Shown: in pieces, positions 18,574-26,171 of the stretch
How the letters are laid out: each line of letters opens with the position of its first letter
Position numbering within the stretch: the first letter of the stretch is position 1
From: CAIQNR01 sp031972475
GTDB taxonomy: Bacteria; Babelota; Babeliae; Babelales; CAIQNR01
DNA: 64,000 bases
Assembly: GCA_031972475.1 (NCBI GenBank)
Contig: DALYEP010000001.1
Coordinates: 1 to 64,000, forward strand
Direction of reading: 5' to 3'
The notes under the pieces: generated by a model
What the model saw: the letters and a program-made list of their open reading frames with translations, nothing else
Database searches by the model: none
What the model was told of the DNA's origin: nothing
Translations under genes and position numbers: made by a program

Positions 18574-19002
18574 TTAATCTAAATCGTCTTCATCTTCTGA
18601 AGGTTTTTCTTTTTTAGTTGCTAATTTATATAATGCATATACAGAAAGTGCAACAACTGTAGCTACAGCAGCGCTTTTAGCAATTTCAACTTTGTTTAAA
18701 GTAGAAGCTTCTTTTTCATCTTGACCTATAGTTGTTGTGTAATATGTTTTCTTGTTAAATCTTGCTTTGGTAAAGTCAACTGTTTGTTGAGCTACGTTTG
18801 TGATCGCATCTTTTGTTACTTGAGCAGCATTTAAAGCAGCATCTTTTGTTACTTGAGTAGTTTTTACCACGGCATCTTTTGCTGTTTGAGCAGCATTTAT
18901 AAATAGATCCTTAAGTCCTGTTGATACGCGATCGCTTTCTTCTCCTTCAGCAAGTAAACTTATTGAAGTTAGTAGTAAAACATACTTAAACTTTGTATTC
19001 AT
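18574..19002 (-). CDS. Exported protein with LEA-like 11-residue repeats and C-terminal membrane helix
   Basis: 142 residues. A signal peptide (1-19) is followed by four consecutive 11-residue units: TAKDAVVKTTQ (40-50), VTKDAALNAAQ (51-61), VTKDAITNVAQ (62-72) and a weaker QTVDFTKARFN (73-83). This is the amphipathic undecad pattern of group 3 LEA and apolipoprotein-like proteins. A hydrophobic helix at about 108-126 and an acidic tail (EDEDDLD) follow. Such repeats are unfolded in water and form amphipathic helices on membranes or when dried; a role here is not known. It has its own terminator and is probably a single-gene unit. The next gene (19124) is divergent. Confidence 0.7.
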   Translation of the reverse strand: MNTKFKYVLLLTSISLLAEGEESDRVSTGLKDLFINAAQTAKDAVVKTTQVTKDAALNAAQVTKDAITNVAQQTVDFTKARFNKKTYYTTTIGQDEKEASTLNKVEIAKSAAVATVVALSVYALYKLATKKEKPSEDEDDLD

Positions 19003-19123
19003 TTGAAAACTCCTATAAAAAATATTATATCAATAACTATGCTCATTTTATTTGATTATAGCTATTTGTCAATTGATCGGGATGGGTACTGCATTTAAGA
19101 AATTTTATTTTAAGGTTAAATAT

Positions 19124-19585
19124 ATGATTGATATGATTATTTTTTCTTTTTTTTATCCAAGCTTGGCTTTCTTTTTAGATCTTTTTTTTAAAAATATTTT
19201 CTTGAAAGATTTTTTATATTGCATGTTGATTTTCGTTATAACGGCAATTGCCAATAAAAAACCATCTCTTTATATTATGTATCTTTTAGCTTTATTTTAT
19301 TTGCTGTTTTCAGTTTATTCTGAGCAATTTTACTTAGTAGGTTTTTTTTGGATAGTTACTTTGATTTTAGCAACTTATATGAGAAATATTTTTTTAAGTT
19401 CGTTTGTTTTTCCGTATATGGTGTTAATTTTTTGTTTTTTCTTAAAAATTATGATTTTTAGGTTTGTTTTTCATATTGAATTAGATAATTGGTTATATAC
19501 AATTGGTCAATTTATGAGTAATATAATTTTACTTTTAGTTTCTTTGAAATGGTTTTCTGCAGTCAAAGCAAGCGGTCGCAAATAA
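19124..19585 (+). CDS. Small polytopic membrane protein, MreD-like size and composition
   Basis: About 153 residues from ATG 19124, which has an aagg site eight bases upstream; the open frame can extend to a TTG at 19052 without support. The protein is almost entirely hydrophobic, Phe/Leu/Ile-rich, with four to five membrane segments and 'RNIFLSSFVFPYMVLIF' near the middle. Size and pattern recall MreD, but there is no diagnostic motif and mreB is far away (32185-33240), so this is only a suggestion. Its last nine codons lie inside the RNase P RNA gene. Confidence 0.55.
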   Translation: MIDMIIFSFFYPSLAFFLDLFFKNIFLKDFLYCMLIFVITAIANKKPSLYIMYLLALFYLLFSVYSEQFYLVGFFWIVTLILATYMRNIFLSSFVFPYMVLIFCFFLKIMIFRFVFHIELDNWLYTIGQFMSNIILLLVSLKWFSAVKASGRK

Positions 19586-19918
19586 GAATTATCTTGTTTG
19601 AGGAAAGTCCGGACTCCTAATAAACAAAATGCCTCGAAAAAAAGAGTAATCTTATGCTCGAGGGAGGCGTGAGCCTACGGAAAGTGTCACAGAAAATAAC
19701 CGCCATTTAATTTTTTAAGTGGTAAGGGTGAAAATGTGTGGTAAGAGCACACGATTATGTAAAGTAATTTACATAAGGGACAAACCCCATTTGGAGCAAG
19801 ACAAAATAGGCATGTGTCGGTTGTTTATTCCGGTTAAACATGCGGGTATGTCGCTTAGATACATGGCCGTTACTTATTATTAAATAAGAACAGAATCCGG
19901 CTTACAAATTGACTGCAG
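19558..19918 (+). ncRNA. rnpB: RNase P RNA
   Basis: Conserved elements are in the right order: 'gaggaaagtccggac' (P4 5' strand, near 19600), 'acagaaaataaccgcc' near 19690, 'ggtaagggtgaaa', and 'cagaatccggctta' (P4 3' strand, 19891-19904). The ends are fixed by the P1 helix: 'ctgcagtcaa' at 19558-19567 pairs perfectly with 'ttgactgcag' at 19909-19918. The RNA is the catalytic part of the enzyme that trims the 5' end of tRNAs. About 28 bases overlap the upstream membrane-protein gene. Confidence 0.95.
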
Positions 19919-19948
19919 AGCTTATTTTTTTTAGAGAGTGTATTTTTT

Positions 19949-20671
19949 ATGAATAATTATTTTCGTAGGTACTTTCTTAATTTTTTAAAAAGTATTTTAT
20001 GGACGCTCCCTTTTCTTTCATTTCTTTTTGGTTATTTGGTAATGAATTTTTTTTTGCCGGTAACTTCTATAAAAACGCCTTTAATTGTTGGAAAGAGTGT
20101 TGTAGAAGCTCTTGAAGTGCTTTCTTCTGTTAACTTGACTATGAAGATTATTGATAAAAATCAAGATGTAGCCTTAAAAGAACCTGTAGTAATTCAACAA
20201 TATCCAAAAGCAGGTGTTGATATTAAATCTAATAAAATAATAAATGTTATTATTTCAGAACCAAAAAAGCCATTGTTGATGCCTGACTTTATTAATAATA
20301 ATCAATTAGATTTTATTAATAAGTTAGATAATTATAAAAAAGTAATTATTCCTGTTATAAGTCCAAATATAGTCACTTCTGGAACGATTATTGCTCAGTT
20401 TCCTGAAAAAAACATGCCTATTGAGTCTTCTTTTTTTATTTATATGAGCGTTTCTGAAGATCTTTTTATTATGCCGTCAATGATAGGGGTTTCGGTTTTT
20501 GAAATAGAATTATTTCTTAATAAAAATAATATTCCTTATAGGCTGTATGAAGGTAAAAGAAAGTCACATGCTACATTTCTTGAAACTTCAAAAATTATTG
20601 AACAACAACCATCAACCGGTTTTGTATTTTCATTAAAAAATCCACCGCTTGTGCATCTTACAGTAGAATAA
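19949..20671 (+). CDS. Membrane-anchored protein with three PASTA domains
   Basis: 240 residues: a short cytoplasmic head, one membrane helix (about 15-38), then three PASTA-type units of about 65 residues. Each begins around a 'P...G.S..EA...L' segment (such as 'LIVGKSVVEALEVLSSVN' and 'PSMIGVSVFEIELFLNK') and ends around 'Q.P..G' ('IQQYPKAGVDI', 'IAQFPEKNMPI', 'IEQQPSTGFVF'). PASTA domains bind peptidoglycan pieces or act as spacers, and are usually attached to Ser/Thr kinases or PBPs; neither is fused here. It starts 30 bases after rnpB and may share its transcript. Confidence 0.82.
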   Translation: MNNYFRRYFLNFLKSILWTLPFLSFLFGYLVMNFFLPVTSIKTPLIVGKSVVEALEVLSSVNLTMKIIDKNQDVALKEPVVIQQYPKAGVDIKSNKIINVIISEPKKPLLMPDFINNNQLDFINKLDNYKKVIIPVISPNIVTSGTIIAQFPEKNMPIESSFFIYMSVSEDLFIMPSMIGVSVFEIELFLNKNNIPYRLYEGKRKSHATFLETSKIIEQQPSTGFVFSLKNPPLVHLTVE

Positions 20672-20685
20672 ATATTTTTTTATAT

Positions 20686-21378
20686 TTAAACGCCAAAATT
20701 TCTTTTTGTTCCTGTGTAAGAATCTAGTCCAGCTTGCAAATCATTTTCTGTAAGTTCTGGCCATAAAGATTTAATAAAGAAAATTTCGCTGTATGCTGCT
20801 TGGTAAAGTAAAAAATTACTTAATCTTTGTACGCCGCTTGTTCTTATAATAAGTTCAGGATTTGGAATTCCATTAGTCCATAAATATTCTGAAATGGTAG
20901 ATTCTGTTATTGCTGATTCTTTTAGAGATCCATTGTTTACATCATGAACAATTTTTTTAACAGCAGAAACAATTTCTTGTTGGCCTCCATAGCAAAAAAG
21001 AACATTCATCTGAAGTGCGGTATTGTTTTTTGTTGCTTCTTCTAGGGTATTAATTATTGGTAAAACGTTTTCTGGAAATAAAGATCTTTCACCAATAAAA
21101 CGGACTTTAATATTATTTTTTTGTAAATAAGGTAAGTTTTTTTCGCCTTCAATAATAATGCATTGAAAAATAAAGTCTTTTTCTTCTTCTGGGCGTTTGA
21201 AATTTTCTAGAGAGAATGTATAGAGAGATAAAAATTCAATTTTGTGTTTTAAAGCAAAATCAAGTGACGTTTTAATTGATTTAGAGCCTCCTTCTCGATA
21301 GCCAATAGAATATGAAAGCGCATTTTTTTTAGCCCAGCGTCGATTGCCATCCATAATAAGAGCCAAGTGCTTAATCAT
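20686..21378 (-). CDS. uppS: Undecaprenyl diphosphate synthase
   Basis: 230 residues. The N-terminal 'HLALIMDGNRRWAKKN' holds the catalytic Asp and pyrophosphate-binding residues. 'SLYTFSLENFKRPEEE' and the C-terminal 'RTSGVQRLSNFLLYQAAYSEIFF' complete the cis-prenyltransferase pattern. The enzyme makes the C55 lipid carrier for peptidoglycan. In the last motif Val stands where most relatives have Glu (RTSGE). The start overlaps the stop of the upstream membrane gene by one base (TAATG). Confidence 0.95.
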   Translation of the reverse strand: MIKHLALIMDGNRRWAKKNALSYSIGYREGGSKSIKTSLDFALKHKIEFLSLYTFSLENFKRPEEEKDFIFQCIIIEGEKNLPYLQKNNIKVRFIGERSLFPENVLPIINTLEEATKNNTALQMNVLFCYGGQQEIVSAVKKIVHDVNNGSLKESAITESTISEYLWTNGIPNPELIIRTSGVQRLSNFLLYQAAYSEIFFIKSLWPELTENDLQAGLDSYTGTKRNFGV

Positions 21379-22022
21379 TAAATAAGTCCTTTAATTTTTC
21401 TTTGTGATGTTGTTAATTTTTTCCATACTTTATATGTATGATGAGCAGCATAATACACAAGAATCATGCATCCGGCAAAACAACAGCGTTCTATTGCAAC
21501 TACTGGAAGAAGACTTATCCATTCACTTGCGCTCATAGGTTTTGTATAAAGCCAAATAATAGAACCTACTGCATGCGCTAAAAAAGTACTTATAAATGCG
21601 TAAGTAATGAAAGATGGCTTTTTACTAAAAGTTAAAAAGATAGGTATAAACCAATAAAGAGCATATGGTGCTGCTTTAAATCCTATTGGATGTGTTAAAA
21701 ATGTAATAATGCATATAATTGGAACTATTAAAGAGATAAATTTTGATTTTGAATTCCAGTAATATGCTGCTAAGAAGGTTGGGATATGGTATGCTGTTAT
21801 TTTTGTAAATATAAATGTGCCTTGAGTTGCAAATAAAGAAAGTATAACGTAAGGCATTCCTAAAATTCCTAAAAGTGGTGCAATAATCCCACTTAAAGAA
21901 AAATATGAAAAATATGATCCTAGTATTGGACTTATCAAAATAAATCGTAATATAGAAAGTAAAAGAATTGACAAGGCTGTAGGGATCGCGATTTTTTGTA
22001 AATATTTGAATTTGTTAATCAT
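21378..22022 (-). CDS. Integral membrane protein of unknown function
   Basis: 214 residues with about six hydrophobic segments and short loops; a Gly/Pro-rich run 'ILGMPYVILSLFATQG' and 'HPIGFKAAPYALYWF' stand out. Size and layout would suit a substrate-binding (S) component of an ECF vitamin transporter, but no signature is seen, so no substrate is proposed. It is translationally coupled to uppS (one-base overlap). Confidence 0.6.
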   Translation of the reverse strand: MINKFKYLQKIAIPTALSILLLSILRFILISPILGSYFSYFSLSGIIAPLLGILGMPYVILSLFATQGTFIFTKITAYHIPTFLAAYYWNSKSKFISLIVPIICIITFLTHPIGFKAAPYALYWFIPIFLTFSKKPSFITYAFISTFLAHAVGSIIWLYTKPMSASEWISLLPVVAIERCCFAGCMILVYYAAHHTYKVWKKLTTSQRKIKGLI

Positions 22023-22112
22023 AGTAGATTATCCTTATATACAAGATAAAAATTAAAATAATAAGTTACTACGATTACCTGAATAATCAACTCATAATAA
22101 AAAGGAAATATT

Positions 22113-22781
22113 ATGAAATTTAAAGCAATTATTTTTGACATGGATGGAACAATAATAGATACAGAGCATATTTGGAAAAAAGTAACGCATGATCTTATTA
22201 AAGATAAAGATGAAAACATAACATCAGAGCTTTTTGAAGAAATAAATAATGAATTAAGGGGTATGGCAATTAATAGAAGTTGCGCAATTATTAAAGATAA
22301 AATGAATTTGCAGCATACATTACATGACCTTATGGAAGAAAAAAGAAACAGAGCTGGGCATATTTATAAAGATGGGATTAATTTTATAGATGGGTTTAAA
22401 AAATTTCATAAAAAAGTTATAGATTCTAATTTAAAAACAGGTATTGCTACCAATGCTGATGACTTTACTTTGCGTTGTACACGAGAAGTAATCCCCCTAC
22501 ACGATTTTTTTGGCGATCATGTTTATAATATTTCTCATGTTAATTATAAATCAAAGCCCGATCCTGATCTTTATTTACATGTTGCGCAAGCATTAGGGGT
22601 AAATCCAGTTGATTGCATAGCTATTGAAGACTCAGCGCATGGAATACGAGCTGCTAAAAAAGCTGGGATGTTTTGTATAGGAATCAATACTGCAAAAAAC
22701 AGAGAAGCTTTAAAAGAAGCGGATCTTATTATTGATCATTACGATGAAATAGAACTTGAGAAGTTGCTCGAAATGCTTTAA
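22113..22781 (+). CDS. HAD-superfamily hydrolase, beta-phosphoglucomutase-like
   Basis: 222 residues. Motif I 'IIFDMDGTIIDTE' (D-x-D-G-T), motif II 'TGIATNAD', motif III Lys in 'YKSKPDPDLYL' and motif IV 'IAIEDSAHGIRAAKKAG' are all present and typical of subfamily IA with a helical cap. Enzymes like this dephosphorylate small phosphometabolites or isomerise sugar phosphates; the substrate is not predictable. An aaagg ribosome site lies in front of ATG. Confidence 0.88.
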   Translation: MKFKAIIFDMDGTIIDTEHIWKKVTHDLIKDKDENITSELFEEINNELRGMAINRSCAIIKDKMNLQHTLHDLMEEKRNRAGHIYKDGINFIDGFKKFHKKVIDSNLKTGIATNADDFTLRCTREVIPLHDFFGDHVYNISHVNYKSKPDPDLYLHVAQALGVNPVDCIAIEDSAHGIRAAKKAGMFCIGINTAKNREALKEADLIIDHYDEIELEKLLEML

Positions 22782-22887
22782 ATAGAGACATTTTGTAATT
22801 ATTTATATTTGTAAGATCTTGCAATTAAATCTTTTAATGATTTATTATTTCATTTGTAATTTATTTTATTAATAAAGGAAATATGTC

Positions 22888-23769
22888 ATGAAGAAGATTA
22901 TACAGTCAAGTTTAATTTTATTTTTAATGAGTAATAATTCTTTAGATGCAAAGCTTTTTAAAAAAACAAAAACAAAAAAATGTATTGAATACTATCGTAT
23001 AGATATTGAGCATTCGAATTTGTTTTATTCTAAAAGCACAACATTTCAAGAAGCTCGCAATGCAAAAGAATGTGCTCTTGTTGCTTTTGATTTAAACGGT
23101 GTTGTTTTTAATAAAAATATGTCTCTTGTGCCTCAATTTATAAATGAAGTACGTAAAAAAAGAGGATTTTTATATACGATGAATTTGGCTATGGCTGGTA
23201 AAAAACTAAATGGAGAAAGAACTTTTATTAATAGTGAAGGTAAAAAAGAAAAAACGTGTTTTGATGCTATTTTAACAAGGCATGATTGCCCAAATGATCC
23301 TTTTCAAGAATATATCGCTGATCTTCGTATGGCAGTAACTACTATTAATAAGCTTAATATTCCTATGGTAAAACTACTTTATGAATTACATCACGCTGGA
23401 CATCATAATTATATAATTTCTAATATTGGTAAAAATGTATTAAGTGAAATGGTTAAAAAAATAGCCAATAATAAATTTTTTAATTTGTTGTCGCATGATC
23501 AACATTCATATTTGATTAATTTTTTAAAAAACAAAGATCATTCATTTGTATCTGGACCAGAAAATGATTGGATAACAAAGCCAAATTCAAAAACTTACAC
23601 AATATTTTTAGAAAAAAATAACAAAAGAAAAAAGAATCGTATTTTTATAGACGATAAGAAAGAAAATGTTATTGCGGCTATAGAAAATGGTTTTGACTTT
23701 GGAATTGTATATAAAGATTTAAAAAATTTAGAGGACATTCTTTTTAACGTTTTACATTTAAAAAGATAA
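22888..23769 (+). CDS. Secreted HAD-like protein with variant motif I
   Basis: 293 residues. A signal peptide (1-21, ending SLDAK) precedes a HAD-like core: motif I 'VAFDLNGVVF' with Asp68 but Asn70 in the second Asp place, motif II 'NYIISNIG', a Lys in 'TKPNSKTY' and motif IV 'RIFIDDKKENVIAA'. Motif I with Asn at the general acid/base position occurs in some non-phosphatase or weak HADs, so activity is uncertain. A good ribosome site (aaagga) precedes the ATG. It follows the other HAD gene on the same strand after 106 bases. Confidence 0.75.
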   Translation: MKKIIQSSLILFLMSNNSLDAKLFKKTKTKKCIEYYRIDIEHSNLFYSKSTTFQEARNAKECALVAFDLNGVVFNKNMSLVPQFINEVRKKRGFLYTMNLAMAGKKLNGERTFINSEGKKEKTCFDAILTRHDCPNDPFQEYIADLRMAVTTINKLNIPMVKLLYELHHAGHHNYIISNIGKNVLSEMVKKIANNKFFNLLSHDQHSYLINFLKNKDHSFVSGPENDWITKPNSKTYTIFLEKNNKRKKNRIFIDDKKENVIAAIENGFDFGIVYKDLKNLEDILFNVLHLKR

Positions 23770-23845
23770 TTTGATTTTTATTTTTAATGATATATGATTT
23801 TCTTCATCTGTTTTTAAGCTTAATTGTATTTTTTAGATAACCTCC

Positions 23846-23881
23846 ATTTCCCCTATCCAGCGTTCTGCCGGGTGGGGGAAT
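23846..23881. repeat. GC-rich two-part hairpin between convergent genes
   Basis: Outer stem 'ttcccc' (23848-23853) with 'ggggaa' (23875-23880) and inner stem 'ccagc' (23857-23861) with 'gccgg' (23867-23871, one mismatch) around loop 'gttct'. The element is far richer in G and C than its surroundings. It has no clear T-run on either side, so a simple rho-independent terminator is not certain. Confidence 0.5.
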
Positions 23882-23929
23882 TTCATTATATCTATATAAA
23901 AATCTTCTATTTGTTAATTTTTTAACAAA

Positions 23930-24901
23930 TTATTCAAGTTCAGCAGCTTTTTTGATTGGTAATGCAGGTATAAGATTTTCATCTATTTGATCATAAAAAT
24001 TCTTGGTTAAATAAGCTCTTCCTGAGTCTCCGCATATCATTACAGCAAGGTCGTTTTTTTGTAAAAGAGGCAGTTTTTTAAGCACTCCTGCAGCAACTGC
24101 TCCTGAGCTAGGTCCAACTAATAATCCATAGTTTTGAGAAAGAACTGGAAGCATTCCAAGGCCTTCATCATCTGTAATAGGAATAATTGAGTCAAATACA
24201 GAAAAGTCTGCAATGTCATTAATAAAATCCATCCCCATACCCTCTATTTTATAGGGCTTAGGGTTTCCATTTGTTGATTGATATGAGGTTGCAGCATCGA
24301 TAGCATAAACCTTAATTGATGGATTTTTTTCTTTAAGATAGCGTCCGACTCCACTTACTGTTCCAGTTGTTCCTGCTGCCGCAAAAAAATGAGTAATTTT
24401 TCCTTCTGTTTGTGTCCAGATTTCTGAACCTAACCATTGGTAATGAGCTGTTCGATTATCTATATTGTAGTATTGATTTGGCATAAAAGAATTAGGAGTT
24501 TTTTTATGTAAAGCAACTGCTTGTGAATGATAGCTTTCAGGATCTTCCATAAATTCTTTAGAAGGACACATAACAAGTTCTGCTCCATACGCAGCCATTG
24601 TTTGGTATTTTTCTTTGCTGCATTTTGGAGTTACTGTAATAATAACTTTATATCCTTTAATAGCTCCAATCATTGCAAGCGCAATTCCATGGTTACCTGA
24701 TGAAGCATCAATAATGGTACCACCAGGTTTAAGGATTCCTTCTTTTTCAGCTTTTTCAATAAGATATAATGCAGAACGGTCTTTAACACTTCCACCTGGA
24801 TTTAAATATTCAAGCTTTGCTAAAACAGTTGCTTCTGTTGCAAATGGAACTTTAATAAGTGGTGTATTGCCAATAGATTCAAGAAGTGTTTTATAGTTCA
24901 T
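23930..24901 (-). CDS. Cysteine synthase / cystathionine beta-synthase family PLP enzyme
   Basis: 323 residues. The PLP Lys is Lys40 in 'NPGGSVKDRSA'. The substrate loop 'DASSGNHGIALA', the phosphate-binding 'AAAGTTGTVSGVGRYL' and 'VGPSSGAVAAGVLKK' are all present. These are shared by O-acetylserine sulfhydrylases (CysK/CysM) and bacterial cystathionine beta-synthases. The 'EGMGMDFI' stretch leans toward the CBS-like group, but the reaction cannot be fixed from sequence. No sulfur-assimilation genes are near. An agga site precedes the ATG at a rather long distance. Confidence 0.88.
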   Translation of the reverse strand: MNYKTLLESIGNTPLIKVPFATEATVLAKLEYLNPGGSVKDRSALYLIEKAEKEGILKPGGTIIDASSGNHGIALAMIGAIKGYKVIITVTPKCSKEKYQTMAAYGAELVMCPSKEFMEDPESYHSQAVALHKKTPNSFMPNQYYNIDNRTAHYQWLGSEIWTQTEGKITHFFAAAGTTGTVSGVGRYLKEKNPSIKVYAIDAATSYQSTNGNPKPYKIEGMGMDFINDIADFSVFDSIIPITDDEGLGMLPVLSQNYGLLVGPSSGAVAAGVLKKLPLLQKNDLAVMICGDSGRAYLTKNFYDQIDENLIPALPIKKAAELE

Positions 24902-24956
24902 ATTTTTATATTCCTAAAGAAATTATGATGATTTTTAAATTATACTTTAAAATAAA

Positions 24957-24993
24957 AGAGCTTCAATTTTTAGTTTTTAAAACTTGAAACTCT
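24957..24993 (-). terminator. Terminator-like hairpin after tsaE
   Basis: Arms 'agagcttcaa' (24957-24966) and 'ttgaaactct' (24984-24993) pair with one mismatch around a 17-base loop. On the minus strand the stem is followed by a T-rich run. It separates tsaE from the cysteine synthase gene. Confidence 0.45.
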
Positions 24994-25025
24994 GTTCTAA
25001 AAAATTAACGTTTTTTTAGTTGGTC

Positions 25026-25439
25026 TTATTTTAAAATTATTTTTCTTGTTTCTGTCCCTTTGTATTCTAATTTTATATGAGAGAAATTATGAGTTATTAA
25101 TGTTTCTATTATTTCTGGCCATTCAATAAGACATAATGAATTTGGTTGATAGAGATATTCTTCAAATCCAGCATCAATAAAATCTTGTATATTTCTAAGT
25201 CTATAAAGATCAAAATGAAAAATATTAAGGCCGTATGGTGTTTTATAGGTTGTTATATATGCATAAGTAGGGCTTTGGATTGGCTCTGTAATACCAAGTA
25301 ATTTTAAAATTGACTGTACAAGTGTAGTTTTTCCTGCTCCTAATGGTCCAGAAAGAGTAATAACACTAGGAAGTTTTTCTATTATTATTTGAGCAACGTT
25401 ATTCATTTGATTTTTAGAAATAATCCATTCTTTTTGCAT
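25026..25439 (-). CDS. tsaE: tRNA threonylcarbamoyladenosine biosynthesis ATPase TsaE
   Basis: 137 residues. Walker A 'SGPLGAGKTTL', the switch-like 'SPTYAYITTYK', 'IFHFDLYRL' and 'CLIEWPEI' are the known TsaE motifs. TsaE works with TsaB and TsaD to put the t6A modification on tRNAs reading ANN codons. tsaC, the first-step enzyme, is at 62750. It starts 23 bases after the NYN-domain gene. Confidence 0.94.
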   Translation of the reverse strand: MQKEWIISKNQMNNVAQIIIEKLPSVITLSGPLGAGKTTLVQSILKLLGITEPIQSPTYAYITTYKTPYGLNIFHFDLYRLRNIQDFIDAGFEEYLYQPNSLCLIEWPEIIETLITHNFSHIKLEYKGTETRKIILK

Positions 25440-25462
25440 ATTTTCCTTATGTTTTTATTATT

Positions 25463-26056
25463 TTATAGCTTATTGATTGTTTTAATTTTTAAACGATTTT
25501 TTTTAGAAAGACTATTTTTTTTAATTGAAGGAATAGTTTGATGGGATTCTTCTTTAGTTGGAATTTGCATTCCGGCTGCTTCATACATTAAATCATCAAT
25601 ATTTGGAGTCGTTTCGCTATCGTCATAGTTACTAAATTTATTGATTTGTTTATGATTTGTTTCGATTAATGAGTTATCTAGGTTAGTACAAATTTCTTTA
25701 ATTTTTTCATAAAAAGTAATGGGGTTTAAATCATCAGTATTATGTGATTTTATTGCTTCTAGCAACTCGCGATCTGCTGAGATAACAACAATTTCTTTTT
25801 GAGGATTATCTTTGGTGAATTTTATAATAATGTCATCAGCAGATTGAAAAGCTCCAGAGTAAAGTAAAGTTACGCCATGGCTTTTTTCTTGTAGAGGGTA
25901 GGTGCAAGGTCCTGCATCAAAAACAATAATTACTTTATGGTTTCGTTTTTTTATATAACGTCCAATTAAATTTATAAAAGCATTAATCTGCATTTCAGAA
26001 AGTTGAGGTCCGTGTATGAGTTTTAACAGATTGTATCCATCAATAATTAGTATCAT
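25463..26056 (-). CDS. NYN-domain (YacP-like) predicted RNA nuclease
   Basis: 197 residues. 'ILIIDGYNLLK' opens the domain with the first acidic residue. 'VIIVFDAGP', 'SADDIIIKF' and 'IVVISADRELL' hold the other acidic positions of a PIN/NYN-type nuclease, as in YacP/Rae1. The last 60 residues are low-complexity and basic at the end. Relatives cut mRNA on the ribosome or process RNA; the target here is not known. It is the first gene of a minus-strand pair with tsaE. Confidence 0.82.
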   Translation of the reverse strand: MILIIDGYNLLKLIHGPQLSEMQINAFINLIGRYIKKRNHKVIIVFDAGPCTYPLQEKSHGVTLLYSGAFQSADDIIIKFTKDNPQKEIVVISADRELLEAIKSHNTDDLNPITFYEKIKEICTNLDNSLIETNHKQINKFSNYDDSETTPNIDDLMYEAAGMQIPTKEESHQTIPSIKKNSLSKKNRLKIKTINKL

Positions 26057-26106
26057 ATTTTTTTAAAAAAACGCTTTTAAAAAGTGTATTAGAATCAAAA
26101 GAATAA

Positions 26107-26135
26107 TTGAAAAAGGATTAAATAGACAGTATTAT
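26107..26135 (+). promoter_or_regulatory. Promoter for atpG
   Basis: TTGAAA at 26107-26112, a 17-base gap and TATTAT at 26130-26135, each one base from consensus. The atpG start is 36 bases downstream with an aagga site before it. Confidence 0.6.
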
Positions 26136-26171
26136 TTTTGATTGGCATCCTATAAAAGCTAAGGAAACGTT

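Noticed and set aside
23846..23881. tRNA or tRNA remnant
   Set aside because: Too short and no T-loop or anticodon arm; only stacked stems.
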